Source: Antedon mediterranea (Eukaryota; Echinodermata; Crinoidea; Comatulida; Antedonidae). Taken from it: a stretch of 64,000 bases of DNA. Within the stretch, counting starts at the first letter, position 1, and each line of letters opens with the position of its first letter. The stretch spans positions 8,680,001 to 8,744,000 of the forward strand of contig NC_092672.1 of assembly GCF_964355755.1 (NCBI RefSeq), written 5' to 3'. Under the pieces are notes generated by a model that saw only the letters and a program-made list of their open reading frames with translations, had not been told where the DNA came from and searched no databases. The translations under genes were made by a program, and so were the position numbers. Of this stretch, positions 15,601-24,900 are shown in pieces.

Positions 15601-18600
15601 TACTTATTGGGTAAAGTGGACCTATGAAAACCTTTCCTTTAGGACATCCCTATTAAGGGTACGCTTTCCATGAAGTGAATGACGGGCAATATTTTAAAAT
15701 ACAATGGCCAGCCCCACCAAAGCAATATTAAACTATTTTTTTAATATTTTTTTGATGTTATCTTGTTTTATAATGTATTTTCTTGTTTTTCCATTTTTAC
15801 TGCGTCCAACTTAGTCATATGTACTAGGCTCAACCACTCATTTTTTCAGTTAATACAGATTGGACCCCATTGGAAATAAGTTTACTTTTTATTTGTCGAC
15901 TTAATGGGTTATCCTGGTATTCTTTTTAATATGTACATTGTATATTTTAACTATTTTTATGAATATCGAATAAAATCAATCAATCAATCAAACATACTAT
16001 ACTTTACAGTAATATAATTATAATGGAAATGAGGTACAGTAGGAATTAAGAAACTCATAAAGACACTGTATTATACAGTACATACATGTGGACGTGCTTC
16101 ATATTAAAATAATCACCTCTCTATCGCTGATGTTAATCTAAAGTAGAGAAAGGTGTTGCCTTTCGGTCAGCATACACACTGCTGTACAAGCTATTAGTTT
16201 TTTTTTATCATCATTGTTGTGCCAAAATATAATTACAATTTCCAAGTAGGAACTTACGTAAGCTACAGTTATAGATTATACATCAGTAAATAAGATAAAA
16301 TAGATCCGGGACTATTTGGCAACTTTATCATGATGGACTGTTTTTTTTTACTAGTAACTTTACGAAAAATGACGGTTAGGGGAGGACAACGAATATCCTG
16401 TGTTTGCTAGAGCGTAAAATCAAATACAGTCAACATACTGTAGCTGTTTTATTAGTTATGCACCCTTGCCCGACAGTCTATCCCTCCCCTGTCTCATGGC
16501 CCTTATGAATCGCTTGGCTCTGATGATACAACATACATACTGTATGCCCTCGCATTCAAACGCCGCTTCAAACAGCTATTTTAACCCAATAAAAATGTTA
16601 TTTCATTAAACAATTAAATTAGAAGTACAAATATTATTTAGAGTTTTGAAAATTCCACGTTTAAGTGTAATTTAAACTGTATATTTATGGTTATGTACTG
16701 TACATTAATTTATTATTATAACGGGAAAATGGCAACTTTATCGTCAAAAACTAAAGACGACGGAATTTACGGCTAAGCTCCGCCCACTTTGTTAAAGCTC
16801 ATGCATAAATTATTCATGAGCACCGTCCTGTGGCTTCGTCGTGTTTCGTTAAGTCCCTATTGTGTCTGTGTTGGTAACTCTAGACTGCTTTTTAAAAAAA
16901 TTAACAAAAATGTTAAAAATAATTTCACAAACTTATAACTTGATGTACATGTATGAAGGCCGCCACCGTAGCGAGAGGTTAAACAGACCAGGCAAAGATG
17001 CTTTTATACCTAAATATATTGAATATAAAATATGACGATTTGGTGAAAATTACGACTACGGCCCTGTGTATTGATTGTTAACTGCTTGATAATTGTTGGT
17101 TTGTTGATAAACTAATGTTTTGCAGTAAAATAGAAATGAAAACTCCTTTAATGTATCAAAATTATGATACTGTTAGTGTTACTTTCTCTCCTGTAGGCGA
17201 CTACTAAAGTATGTCAACTGTGTACTATGTAACTTATAAGGAACAGTAATTGCACTGTACGCAAACCTCAAAATAATAATATATGCTGGGTGGGTCATAT
17301 AATTTGCCATGATTTTAAAAATGAGAAATTATAGAAATGTGATCAACGAAAAATTCATACTGATCTACTGTAGGCAAATTATATGATACTGAGTACTATA
17401 GTATGTCACATGCATCATAGGCAGCTACTAAAATTGTGTTAGCTATCACTATAACTTATAATAGGTAACAGTAAATTGTAGGTAGTGTATTTTACACTAA
17501 CCTTAAAATAATAATAATACACTGGGTCACATCATTTGCCATGATTTTAAAAATTAGGAATTATGCCTTTTATCGGAATGTTATTGAGATTTTTATTATG
17601 GAAACTGAGACAAGAGATCCCTTACCTCACCCAGTTTTACTGGGACACAATCTCCTAGCACATCCTTAACAAATACCGGACGACTCATGAAACCTGACGG
17701 AAGTGAGTAACGCTTGAACGCATCCCGGAGCCGCTTGAGTTCTTCATCACTTACTGAAAATAATTTGAAAAAAAGAATTTAAATCGATTTAAACAGATAA
17801 AGGAAAGAAATGACTGATTTCAAATTAATAATTTAAAAGAAATTTCAGAAACAATAATAAGTTTAGGATTTATATTTTATAGTTTTATTTGTACCTTCAA
17901 ATCAATTTGTAGTTTAAAAAAATATGTTTAAAGACTAAAATTCTAAAATATTTTTACATGGTACAAAATAATCTGTGAATTGCTTAAATATTATTTCATT
18001 ATTTTTGTATGTTGAACTATGAGTACATGAGTCAATAAAATTTCCTAATACATGAATAAAGGTGAAATTTTACCTTGACTTTGACATTTGACCTTTAGTA
18101 GGAATATGATGATATGATAATGATTACTGATCATTTGTGTGTAACCTTTCATAGTTACTATTTGTAGATCATAGGAAATTTTTTAAAACATTGTATACAT
18201 GTATTGTAGCCTACAGTATACATTTTTATTCATAGCATACTGTATGATTTATGAATAGGCTATACCGGTAACTGTTTGTTACCTTTGTACAATGACAACA
18301 TGTTGATTAAACAGTTACAGTACTGTAGGCAAATCATAGGGTAATAAACAATGCCGAAATCATAGACGTCAAATTTTATAACCACATGAAGTTAAGCCGA
18401 TTTTCCACTAGGCGAATTTGTTCGTGCGAATCGAAAGCGTCATGCTATGCACATGCGTATTCGCGTTTCTGTCTGTCATACTGCCTTCTTCGACGAATTC
18501 TAGTTCCTTTGATTTTTCGCTTCAGCGAAATTTACTAGTTCGAATTGTTTCTACTTTTTGCGAAGCGAAATATTGCGCAACCAATCAGAGCTCAGGAAAT

Positions 18601-20183
18601 GAGCTATGACGCTTTCATGAGCACTCATGCGAATCGAAATGCTCAGCAACCACGCGAGGAACATGAACGTCGCAGCTACAGTATTCGCTCTGTAGTGGAA
18701 AGAGAGTAGGCGATTTTTTTCTCTTCGAAACGTTGGATTCGCGCGAACAAATTCGCCTAGTGGAAAATCAGCTTTAGCCTATGTTGTGCCCCATCTATTA
18801 ACTAGGGTGTACAGTAGGTAAACTACTGTACATGGTTATAAAATTGCATCTATAGGGGAATGACACTTTATAGAACATTTTTACAGTCATATTTGAAAAC
18901 CAATAACTCAACAACAAAGTACTGAAAAGGAAAATAAACATAATTTCGTACAAATTTAAACAAAAAGGTATGATGAGTACAATGATGCGGTCTCAGAATA
19001 CTACATTAATTGAACATTATAATGTAAACAGGATACAGTACAATCAACAGGAAGGTGGATTATCAATGTATGTTTTCATTTTCAAGAACAAGAAAAAAAA
19101 CAGGAAGAAAAGAGTGTTGATTTGTAACTGTAAAATATGGTAATTTTTCTTACAGTTGGCAACAGACACAGTTGGCAACAGACACAGTTGGCCATAAAAT
19201 ATACCGTACTCTTCCTGATAAATTTATGATAAAATGTTTGTAAAAAAATTATAAATATTATAATTTGTTAAAAAGGCGGATATTGGATAAAGAGATATTT
19301 TTAATATTTTTAATTATAGATTTGTATTTAAGACAAAATAAAACAAGGCAAGTTTAAATATATTTACTGTACTGTACAGTACATGTGGTACAGTACCAGG
19401 AGTTTTTGTTTTAAGTTTAATGCATGATTTACGCAATTTAAAATTTCACAAATATGCAACAATGTTTTTCTTCTTATTAAAGCATAAATCGTTTATTCTT
19501 TTAATAAACTGTACTGTACAATTAATTGCATTGTTTATGTATGCATAAAAGGTTTATATCATATGTATGGTTTACTGTATGGTTTAAATTTGATTTGAAT
19601 CAAGTACAGTATTTTGGAGATACTTGCGCAATTTGCGTAAATTGTTACAATCGGCCACACAGCATACACGCCTAGTGTCAGTGACTCTCAGGTTCCATAA
19701 GTGGTAAAAGCAATTCACAAAATTAAAATTGCTGTTGGTTTTTCATTTAATCTTATTATATAAAAAAACAATTAAATTGCAAGAAAAAAATACAGTATCC
19801 ACAAAAAATATTGTTTATATATTTATATTCTTTGTACAACAAGTTCTTCTTTCATTTATTAAATCAAAACACTCAGGAGATTTAATGATACAAAATCTAA
19901 TGGCAACAAAACACTATTCTACCATCATAAATTAATGTCAGGCTACGCCTACTAGGCCTAACATTAACCTATATTAGCAATCAAGAGCCCTTCCTTCTTT
20001 ATAACCACCGTGCCAACCTCCTGAATGAAAAGGACACTGTACACACAGAGCATGCACCACCGGGCTAGCTAACCTGACATTAATGATGCATAACAAAATA
20101 AACACAACTGATTGTGGCCACAAACCTCGCCTAACAGCTTCTTCATATGGTAGAACTGTCGGTTTTGATTCTTTATTTCCCAT
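516..20183 (-). CDS. USP32: USP32 orthologue, 5' part (10 coding exons; gene continues off the left edge)
   Basis: USP32 is a ubiquitin-specific protease of endomembranes that carries N-terminal EF-hands and a DUSP domain before its catalytic core. Ten exons on the minus strand join in phase to give 421 codons, CDS join complement(516..683, 1000..1158, 6215..6330, 8237..8344, 10008..10139, 10685..10850, 12608..12729, 13844..13949, 17626..17753, 20126..20183). The start follows the family: MGNKES at the N-terminus, like MGAKES in the human protein, which suggests N-myristoylation at Gly2 (inference). Residues about 18-180 are an EF-hand-like calcium-sensor fold, then come three calcium loops (DENHDEHIDLKE, DKNHDGLLDRQE, DGDGDGSITPEE), then the start of the DUSP domain with GLRPAS and DWWRLW. 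All ten introns or flanks show GT donors and AG acceptors. The catalytic Cys and His boxes lie outside this window, so activity cannot be judged here. Orthology is strong because identity to the family runs through every exon. Confidence 0.95.
725..955. repeat. Second copy of the 'CCTATTAAGGGGACAC' repeat
   Basis: It contains CCCTTCTTTTGGGAGATGCC, TATTCAAGGGACACC, CTTATTAAGAATGCACTTTC and ends TTAATAGAAGTTCTACTGTT. It lies between USP32 coding exons 9 and 10. Confidence 0.55.
1000..1158 (-). CDS. USP32: USP32 coding exon 9 (EF-hand loop 3)
   Basis: It encodes a third EF-hand, loop DGDGDGSITPEE, then YQMWTVKSSLPDEFCNLLFE. This loop has Asp at 1, 3 and 5 and Glu at 12, so it looks able to bind calcium. 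In human USP32, as I recall it, the matching loop is degenerate. The acceptor is TACTTCAG; the donor GTTGGT is weaker than the others. The exon is 53 whole codons. Confidence 0.94.
1196..1261. mobile_element. MITE family E right-end fragment at 1.2 kb
   Basis: CCTATTCGAAGTCCGAGTTT and CAATACATCT followed by TTAA match the right end of the family. The rest is absent. Confidence 0.55.
2645..2755 (+). repeat. Tandem of GGGGAAGAAGAGGTTA, 17-18 bp unit, about 5-6 copies
   Basis: The units read GGGGAAGAAGAGGTTA with AC, AG or AA variants. This is a purine-rich minisatellite in the USP32 intron between coding exons 8 and 9. Confidence 0.8.
2886..3062 (+). mobile_element. tRNA-derived SINE-like fragment
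   Basis: TGGCCGAGCGGTTAAGGC at 2898-2915 is the 5' A-box half of a tRNA-Ser or Leu type. No matching acceptor stem, anticodon arm or B box follows, so it is not a tRNA gene. The rest (GTAGCATGTGTTGTCCACAC, GGCTGCAAGTCGTAGG) would be the SINE body. Confidence 0.5.
4014..4197. mobile_element. MITE family A, copy 1, about 184 bp
   Basis: The inverted ends are AGGC[GC]AATTTACACAGAC and its complement GTGTAAATTGGCCT, and TA flanks both sides (4012-4013 and 4198-4199). There is no coding capacity. It lies in USP32 intron 9 (between coding exons 8 and 9 in transcript order). Confidence 0.75.
5728..6014. mobile_element. MITE family E copy at 5.7 kb
   Basis: Nearly full-length: TATTGTCCCCCTGAAAAATA at the left, TTGGTTGAATTTAACCATTT in the middle and GGGGGACAATACATCT at the right, followed by TTAA. 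It lies in USP32 intron between coding exons 8 and 9. Confidence 0.72.
6215..6330 (-). CDS. USP32: USP32 coding exon 8 (EF-hand loop 2)
   Basis: It encodes FCFKIFDKNHDGLLDRQELE with a canonical EF-hand loop DKNHDGLLDRQE, followed by a short helical linker ending RIGMEI. The acceptor is TTTCAG and the donor GTAAGT. The linker is shorter than in the human protein. Confidence 0.93.
6840..7081. mobile_element. MITE family E copy at 6.9 kb, left-truncated
   Basis: It holds TTTGACCAAAAATTGGATTG, the shared TTTAATTTAACCATTTATTT part and the right end GGGGGACAATACATCT followed by TTAA. The left inverted end is missing. Confidence 0.68.
7817..8012. mobile_element. MITE family A, copy 2
   Basis: It shares with copy 1 the ends (GACAATTTAAACTGACGAGC and TGTAAATTGGCCTT) and the inner parts CATTTACACAAAAC and CTTTTCCGC. 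A duplicate of the family B element follows only 25 bp to the right. Confidence 0.72.
8038..8193. mobile_element. MITE family B, copy at 8.0 kb
   Basis: The inverted ends are AGCTCT[GC]TCTACACTATC and GATAATGTAGACAGAGCT. Internal marks GTGATATGCCCATAATATGG, GATGATGTCATATCACTAC and GGGCACATCAC recur in all family members. Confidence 0.75.
8237..8344 (-). CDS. USP32: USP32 coding exon 7 (EF-hand loop 1)
   Basis: It carries the EF-hand loop DENHDEHIDLKE with acidic or amide ligands at positions 1, 3 and 5 and Glu at 12, so calcium binding is plausible. The CGLSACCRGPLAERQK motif that follows is diagnostic for USP32. The acceptor is TTATAACAG and the donor GTAAGT. Confidence 0.95.
8412..8645. 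mobile_element. MITE family E copy at 8.4 kb, right-truncated
   Basis: It starts ATTGTCCCCCTGAAAAATAA and keeps internal family E sequence to AAAGTCTGATTTTATAAATC, but lacks the right inverted end. Confidence 0.6.
10008..10139 (-). CDS. USP32: USP32 coding exon 6
   Basis: The exon encodes EEVDIIELEKKYWMLQAQSK then TGRFDLETFTPLISPPVPRD, one of the most conserved stretches of USP32. The acceptor lies behind an uninterrupted T run ending in TAG, and the donor is GTATGT. Confidence 0.96.
10362..10610. repeat. SINE-like interspersed repeat
   Basis: CATGGTTCTGGTAGTCTTCT, GGATAAGGACTATAAACCGT and ACTTTAAAGAACCTA are shared, on the opposite strand, with 23230-23345 (AGGTTCTTTAAAGTGCAC). This places both in one dispersed family. 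It lies in the USP32 intron between coding exons 5 and 6. Confidence 0.55.
10685..10850 (-). CDS. USP32: USP32 coding exon 5
   Basis: The exon encodes EHVSYEQFCSWLLNH and ends DTPTFYQTLAGVTH. That last segment is nearly invariant in USP32 (and the derived USP6). The acceptor is TTTTACTAG and the donor GTAAGT, leaving phase 1. Confidence 0.96.
12028..12235. repeat. Intronic duplication, copy 1 (partner 13567-13770)
   Basis: The copies share TGCAAAACTT, GCATGATTATTTAAAATTCA, ATTCCTCACCAATATTTCAA and CTCTATACAGTTGTATACCA in order. They lie in adjacent USP32 introns on either side of coding exon 4. Confidence 0.85.
12319..12476. mobile_element. MITE family B, copy at 12.3 kb, TTA target duplication
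   Basis: It is a complete 158-bp member with ends AGCTCTGTCTACAC and GTAGACAGCGCT and TTA on both sides (12316-12318, 12477-12479). The TTA duplication fits PIF/Harbinger-type mobilisation. It lies in USP32 intron 4. Confidence 0.8.
12608..12729 (-). CDS. USP32: USP32 coding exon 4
   Basis: The exon reads IFQLCASETGMHVNRDDLQK onward to VKKLFRG, aligned to the IFSLFSSESG region of human USP32. The acceptor is TTTTTGCAG and the donor GTATGT. Only the local pattern, not a calcium loop, is conserved here. Confidence 0.93.
12816..12900 (-). repeat. Dispersed repeat with AGCGCC and GGCGCTT motif
   Basis: TTTCTAGAGCGCCCTTTTCA and ATGCTCAAAGGCGCTTCACA form a pattern I associate with a dispersed repeat end in marine invertebrate genomes. 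The identification is from memory and weak. It lies in USP32 intron 3. Confidence 0.4.
13567..13770. repeat. Intronic duplication, copy 2 (partner 12028-12235)
   Basis: See the partner copy. Identity is high except for a T-rich part. The exon between them is not duplicated, so the segment was copied on its own. Confidence 0.85.
13844..13949 (-). CDS. USP32: USP32 coding exon 3
   Basis: The exon encodes HLYYAFGGTSKGIVFKELL then SGLVLLTKGTQIEKIK, containing the family signature FGGTSKG and GLVLLT. The acceptor is TTTTTCAG and the donor GTAAGT, leaving phase 1. Confidence 0.95.
14683..14745 (+). repeat. tRNA-like A/B-box fragment (SINE head)
   Basis: GGATTGGTGGTTGTGATGCC resembles an A box and GGGTTCAAGTCCTG a B box, 40 bases apart, as in tRNA-derived SINEs. 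The arms do not fold into a full cloverleaf by eye. It lies in a USP32 intron. Confidence 0.45.
14812..15980. repeat. Inverted pair of LINE-like 3' tails
   Basis: The reverse complement of GGGTCCATT... at 14880-14915 matches GGACCCCATTGGAAATAAG at 15862-15880, and both halves carry the CCAGGAT/ATCCTGG motif. The right one ends in AATCAATCAATCAATCA. Two oppositely oriented copies of one non-LTR 3' end lie about 1 kb apart. Confidence 0.55.
15480..15690. repeat. Third copy of the 'CCTATTAAGGGGACAC' repeat
   Basis: TATTGGGACATCCCTATTAA and TTAGGACATCCCTATTAAGG, each followed by ACACTTTCC or ACGCTTTCC and TGAA, form two long units here. The ORF at 15407-15673 is composed of this repeat. Confidence 0.6.
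17209..17562. repeat. Duplicated segment of about 120-160 bp
   Basis: Copies at 17209-17330 and 17400-17562 share CTATAACTTATA or TGTAACTTATA, AACAGTAA, AACCTCAAAATAATAATA or close variants, and TTTGCCATGATTTTAAAAAT. They lie in USP32 intron 2. Confidence 0.7.
17626..17753 (-). CDS. USP32: USP32 coding exon 2
   Basis: The translation begins VSDEELKRLRDAFKR and ends LGDCVPVKLGE. It matches the start of the EF-hand-like N-terminal region of USP32. The acceptor is TTTTCAG and the donor GTAAGG. It joins exon 1 in phase 1 and leaves phase 0. Confidence 0.94.
18395..18773. mobile_element. MITE family C, copy 1, 379 bp, TTA target duplication
   Basis: The ends are inverted repeats beginning AGC[CT]GATTTTCCACTAG and continuing through GGCGAATTTGTTCG. 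The element is flanked on both sides by TTA (18392-18394 and 18774-18776), as for PIF/Harbinger-type transposons. No transposase is inside. It lies in USP32 intron 1 and is almost identical to the copy at 36945. Confidence 0.88.
20126..20183 (-). CDS. USP32: USP32 coding exon 1 (start codon)
   Basis: This exon encodes MGNKESKPTVLPYEEAVRR plus the first base of the next codon. The ATG at 20183-20181 is chosen because MGxKES...YEEAxRR is the known N-terminus of the family. The donor is GTTTGT at 20125-20120. Gly at position 2 with Ser at position 6 fits a myristoylation signal (inferred). Confidence 0.93.
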
Positions 20184-20891
20184 TGCTGATGTTATATTAG
20201 TACATAATATCCTGTGTGTAGAAACAAAATCGTCATAACATTTGGTACTATCTACACATAAACATTAGTCGTCGCCATTTTCTCTTCAGTTTCTATATAT
20301 ACAAAATCATCACATGAGAATTACTATATTGAGGGCGCTATATCAGATTCTGGTGATATCATTTTTATTTATTTATTTGTGGTCCAAAATAATTTTTTTT
20401 TTACAGCCTGTCTAACTAAGTACAAATAAATAACTGAGTGTTCCGTACGAGATATATATTGTTTGTCTACTCGTCTATTTGTATTCATTATGTAATTCGT
20501 CAGAGATAAGTGGTGTAAAAAGAGAGAACTTAAAAAAAGAGACTTAAACATTGAAAGTACAATGTTAAGTTGTATGGGCCCACTTACATTTCGTCACAGT
20601 TTTTTTAATTTTCTGTGCCCTTTTAGCCAGTTATATTTAAGAGGAAGCATTAGGAAACTGTATTACGCAGAAGCTTATAGTTTACTAAGGCTGAAAATGG
20701 GAATTTGTAAACCGTGACTGGGCATGCGCATTCCCCAGGTGGCGTGGGAGAAGATAGTCTATGAGATAGTTAGATAGTCTGTAAAATGTTCAATAAACAT
20801 TTTTTTCCGTTTGGCTGTCAACGTACTTGGTTATAATAAATACCATCAATTTATCATTGAATAATCATCAAAACAATCGATCCTTCCTCTT

Positions 20892-21300
20892 CGATTATTA
20901 TTTTTGGCGAATGTTGTGTACTGTATGAAGAATAATTGTTTGATTAGTGAACGTTTATCGGCCGCGATGGAAAATTAGAAATGTTGTTTACTGGAATGTT
21001 GGGTAGGCCTATGCGAGTCACTAGTTACGCCCCTAGTACCCCGGAATATGTATACAAGTACTATAGTTCTATTCTATCGTTCTGAAATAACAGTTGATTG
21101 ATTTTGATTGATTATTGATTATTGGCGAATGGTGTGTATGAAGAATAATTGCGTGATAACGTTTGTCGGCGGATAGAAAATTAGAAATTTTGTTTACTGG
21201 AACGTTGGGTTATGCGAGTCATTAGGTAACGCCTCTACTCTGGAATATGTACAGTAGTACTATATAGCTTTCTATTTTTCTGAAATAAACGTTAATTTAT
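20892..21300. repeat. Diverged tandem duplication, about 200-bp units
   Basis: Two units (about 20892-21090 and 21113-21300) share in order GGCGAATG, ATGAAGAATAATTG, GAAAATTAGAAAT, TTGTTTACTGGAA, TTGGG, ATGCGAGTCA, GGAATATGTA and a TCTGAAATAA end followed by TGATT-rich tails. The tail and its TGATT repeats suggest the 3' end of a non-LTR element; the source element is not identifiable. Confidence 0.7.
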
Positions 21301-21596
21301 TTTTTGATTGATTGGTAAGGTATAGGCCTATCAACTTCAAACATTTATGTATTTAATACACGGGCCCTATTTTATAATGAAATGGAACATTTCAGACTAT
21401 TATTACACAAAATGTTCACTACGATAATTGATACATAATTAGCCTATTTCTTAAATTATTATCAATATTATTATATTATTATCAACGTTTGCCTTATGAG
21501 GACAAGGCCTAGAACTCTCCCCAATTCGACTAAAACCCGTTTTATTCTGATGCCCACACACCATTATTAGACCTAGAACGTGCCTATAATATTTTT

Positions 21597-21812
21597 TTAG
21601 TAAGAATTTTCTTTTAGAAATGAATGTCCATTTTCCGTCCATTGATGAAGAAATGATTTATCTATGTTTGATAGCCTTGATCCATATGAGTTACCGTAAT
21701 TAACCGACCGGGGAAACCCAAACTGGTAGGTGACGTAATGTCCACAAATGCCCAGGGTCGCCAAAATCAAAATCAACGTCACATGTGCGATAACAAAAAG
21801 CGAAGTCAGCAT
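21597..21812 (-). CDS. Small ORF with signal-peptide-like start, 71 aa (candidate only)
   Basis: The ORF starts MLTSLFVIAHVTLILILATL, a strongly hydrophobic stretch resembling a signal peptide or single membrane anchor, followed by about 50 polar residues and a stop. It lies on the strand opposite C11orf54, with its ATG 60 bp upstream of the C11orf54 ATG. A donor-like GTAACT occurs after codon 38, so a spliced form is also possible. I recognise no family. It could equally be a chance ORF in the C11orf54 upstream region. Confidence 0.25.
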   Translation of the reverse strand: MLTSLFVIAHVTLILILATLGICGHYVTYQFGFPRSVNYGNSYGSRLSNIDKSFLHQWTENGHSFLKENSY

Positions 21813-21871
21813 TTTATCAAGTCGTGTTTATATTGTATATACAACAGTATAATACTACAAACTTATTCATA

Positions 21872-21950
21872 ATGGCAGAAAATACAGATCGAAATATGAA
21901 AATTGAAAACCAGAAGTTGTTTGTTCCCGAAATTGATGAATTATGTAAAG
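21872..21950 (+). CDS. C11orf54: C11orf54 exon 1 (start codon)
   Basis: The exon encodes MAENTDRN and then FVPEIDELCK, aligned to the FHVPSLEEL start of the human protein. The first ATG of the frame is used; the second (codon 9) would also give a plausible start. The donor is GTAGAG, leaving phase 1. Confidence 0.88.
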
Positions 21951-24900
21951 GTAGAGTACGAAGTACTGGGTTTTTACGCTAGGCCTAGCTACACATCGAG
22001 TGACGAAGGCTCCGCTTCATTCTCTAACCAGGAAGATGACATGCTCTCTGTCTGACAGGGCCAGTCTTAATGGCCTACGCCTTTAGTCAAATTATATCAT
22101 AATAATAAATACTGTAATAGGAGGACTGACTTTGCAAGAAAATTATTTCCGAAAGAGACTCATAGTCATACTATACTTACTAACTACTACCTAGTTTGTC
22201 ATCTTGCAAAATATAGTATTAAAGACCCCTTCCCTGCAATTTTGGACGTTTTTTGGAAAATAATACATATATATCACTTTAAAAACATTAAACCATGTCA
22301 TTCCTTGTCTTAAATGTACGTTTTATGGTAAATTATGATAAAAAGTGAGAAACAATGCACTACCTAAGTAGCTCGCGGCGATCGACCTCTCGTGGACGGT
22401 CTTAGGCCTAGCCTGGCTAGGCTTAGTTTTGTAGGCCTAGCTGGTAAACATCGGTAACGTGCGAACATCGTACGCTAGCTATATACCTAGCCTGACGTTG
22501 TATAGTTGCTGCATTTAAAATTGTCTTTCTATTTTTGCCAGACTCCGTTGATACAAATTGGGGAAAACCCGGTATTTTCGCTGAAAAGTTAGGAGTCTTC
22601 CATTTGTTTTGGCCTCACGATCGATCGAAAAGTGGGCGAATTACTGGTGAAAAACAAAAATATCAATCCGCGCGCAATGCATTTTGGGATTTATAGCGGG
22701 CCGCTATAATTATTAAAATCGACTTATTTTTCACATTTTTAACCGTTTAAAGACGAAAAAAGTTATCGCAATAGGACCATATAGTATTATTTTTACATTA
22801 AATATAGTTTGTGATCTTAAATTAGATCTAAAAAACGTAGGGAATGGGGCTTTAATTATACTCTGTAGTGGAGAAGTGTGGAGGCTATGAGTATAATTTT
22901 TATACTACAGGCAAAGTAGTTAGTGTATTATAGGGCCTGAAATAGGGCCTATTGTTATTTTGGCCTATTTTAATTTAGTAATCTTTTTTTTTTAAATTTA
23001 GTTCTTGAACAAGGTCTAAAAGCAAACTTTGCTGAGGCAAGTGTAAACTATGTAGAGTGTCCTGATCTTACCCAGTTACCCTTCACATTAGCATCACCAG
23101 GTAGAGTACATTAGCTGCTTAGTTCTTAGTAGCTAAGAGTGTGAGTAAGGATGTGTTTTTTAATAGTGATGACAGAATGACTCCCACCATGTTTTATTAT
23201 TATCTATTTATACTGGGCGACCTCTTCAGTTGAAGACTGGTCTCCCAGAGGGCCCAGTCATGATCAGTGGCTGTGATGTACACTAGTCTCGAAAGATATA
23301 CTAGGTTCTTTAAAGTGCACATGAGCTAGAAGACTAAGTGAAATGATTATTGTGGATCTATAGTTTGATGGTTATCATGCTTGCCTTCCAATCCTGGTTC
23401 CATCCTGATCTAGTGTCCTAGAGTTGGGTTGTTGTAACTCACGTCTCTTCCTACTCAACTCCTATTCTACAGTAAGCCTCAAATGAGAATTGGTTTCAAG
23501 CATGTTGAATAACAGTTTTTTTTTCTCCAATTTTTGGTTATACTGTTTGATAAATACATGTACCCTATGTGAACGTCACTTATATAGTGAGTGAGACATC
23601 GTGGGTGTTCAGGATGGATAGACGCATGTTTTTAGACCCAATAAAGTGTTGTAAATGAAATGAAATGAAAAATGTATAGTTGGATTTCAAGACTCTGTGT
23701 GATTGATTATTACCAACCATCATCGATCATAGGAATACATACATAGTAAAAGTGACTGGATATTACATAGCATTGTCTACTATTGCTACACTAGAGAAAA
23801 TGTGTTTGGCCTACCCGCCTTAGAGTAGACCCATGAATAATGACATTGACTACATTTACAGGTCTTTGTGGTCAACCAAGATTAGCTGAAGTAGGCGGTG
23901 TGCCAAATCTAATGCCTGTTTTTAAAAAAGAAACAAATTACGACATTGAGAAAGTTGCAGAACAAGCAGACTTACCAGGAGCTTTCGTGCTGGGAGCAGG
24001 GGCTGGCTGCCACCATTTTGTTGGTGTCAATTCTGAGGTAGTGAACAAATAATGACAAAAACAGAAATTACAATTATAACATAAATTCTTTAAAATTACA
24101 GTACAGTAGAAACCGAATCCAACAAAATGTACTCTAAATAAGAATTCACCATAGAGTGTTGCTTCTTGTTTTGTTTCACAAAAAAAAGGTTTCTTAATAG
24201 AGGTGTCCTTGAAAAGCAGGGGCCAAAAGGATGTTCTACTTTATTATTATTTGACATGTTTAAGGTACCTCTGTTTTAATGTGCCAAAACTTTGTTCCAA
24301 ACCAATACAACAAGCATCTAGAAAAGCATACTAGGTTCTTAGGGCCTTCTGTCGTTGAAAAGAGACAGCATTAACTGTACAGACAAACTCTTTTATATTT
24401 TGTAAATTATAGCCACAGAAAAAAGAAAGTAAAAATAATACGGGGAAAATGTAACCCAAAGGTGATTATCAGATTTTTGATTATTTAAATTGAAATGATA
24501 CATCATCCATTGTACACTATAAATTTAGATGATGGCAAACATCAGAACAAAAGGAGGGGAAAACAAAGATCGACAAAACCTAACAAGAATTGCAAAGGTT
24601 AACAAACAAGATGGATCTTGTATACTAGAGGCATGTGATTCAACTCAATTTAGCCTCATGGCTAACTTGTTTCTATCTGAAGGAAAACCAGGCAAGGTAA
24701 TGGTATTATTTTTGTCATATTTTTAAAGTTCTCCTAAACTAATACAATCAATAAAAAATGACAAGTGTTGTTTACTGAGTAATTTACCCATAGGTCTACA
24801 TTAGTCAACAAAAATGATCATGACACCACCCTTTGCAAAAAAACAACCTATGTTTCTATATGTTTGTATATATTATATATGTACGCATAAAATATATATG

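Larger units (their letters stand above)
20184..21871. promoter_or_regulatory. Divergent spacer between USP32 and C11orf54
   Basis: USP32 (minus) and C11orf54 (plus) start codons face away from each other across 1,688 bp, so both promoters and 5' UTRs must lie here or in unseen upstream exons. No TATA box or defined core element can be assigned with confidence. About a quarter of the spacer is a tandem duplication (20892-21300). A 71-aa antisense ORF ends 60 bp before the C11orf54 start. Whether the promoters are shared cannot be told from sequence alone. Confidence 0.4.

Noticed and set aside
18418-18609. ORF within MITE C
   Set aside because: It is part of a short non-coding transposon; the second copy at 36945 does not keep the same frame.
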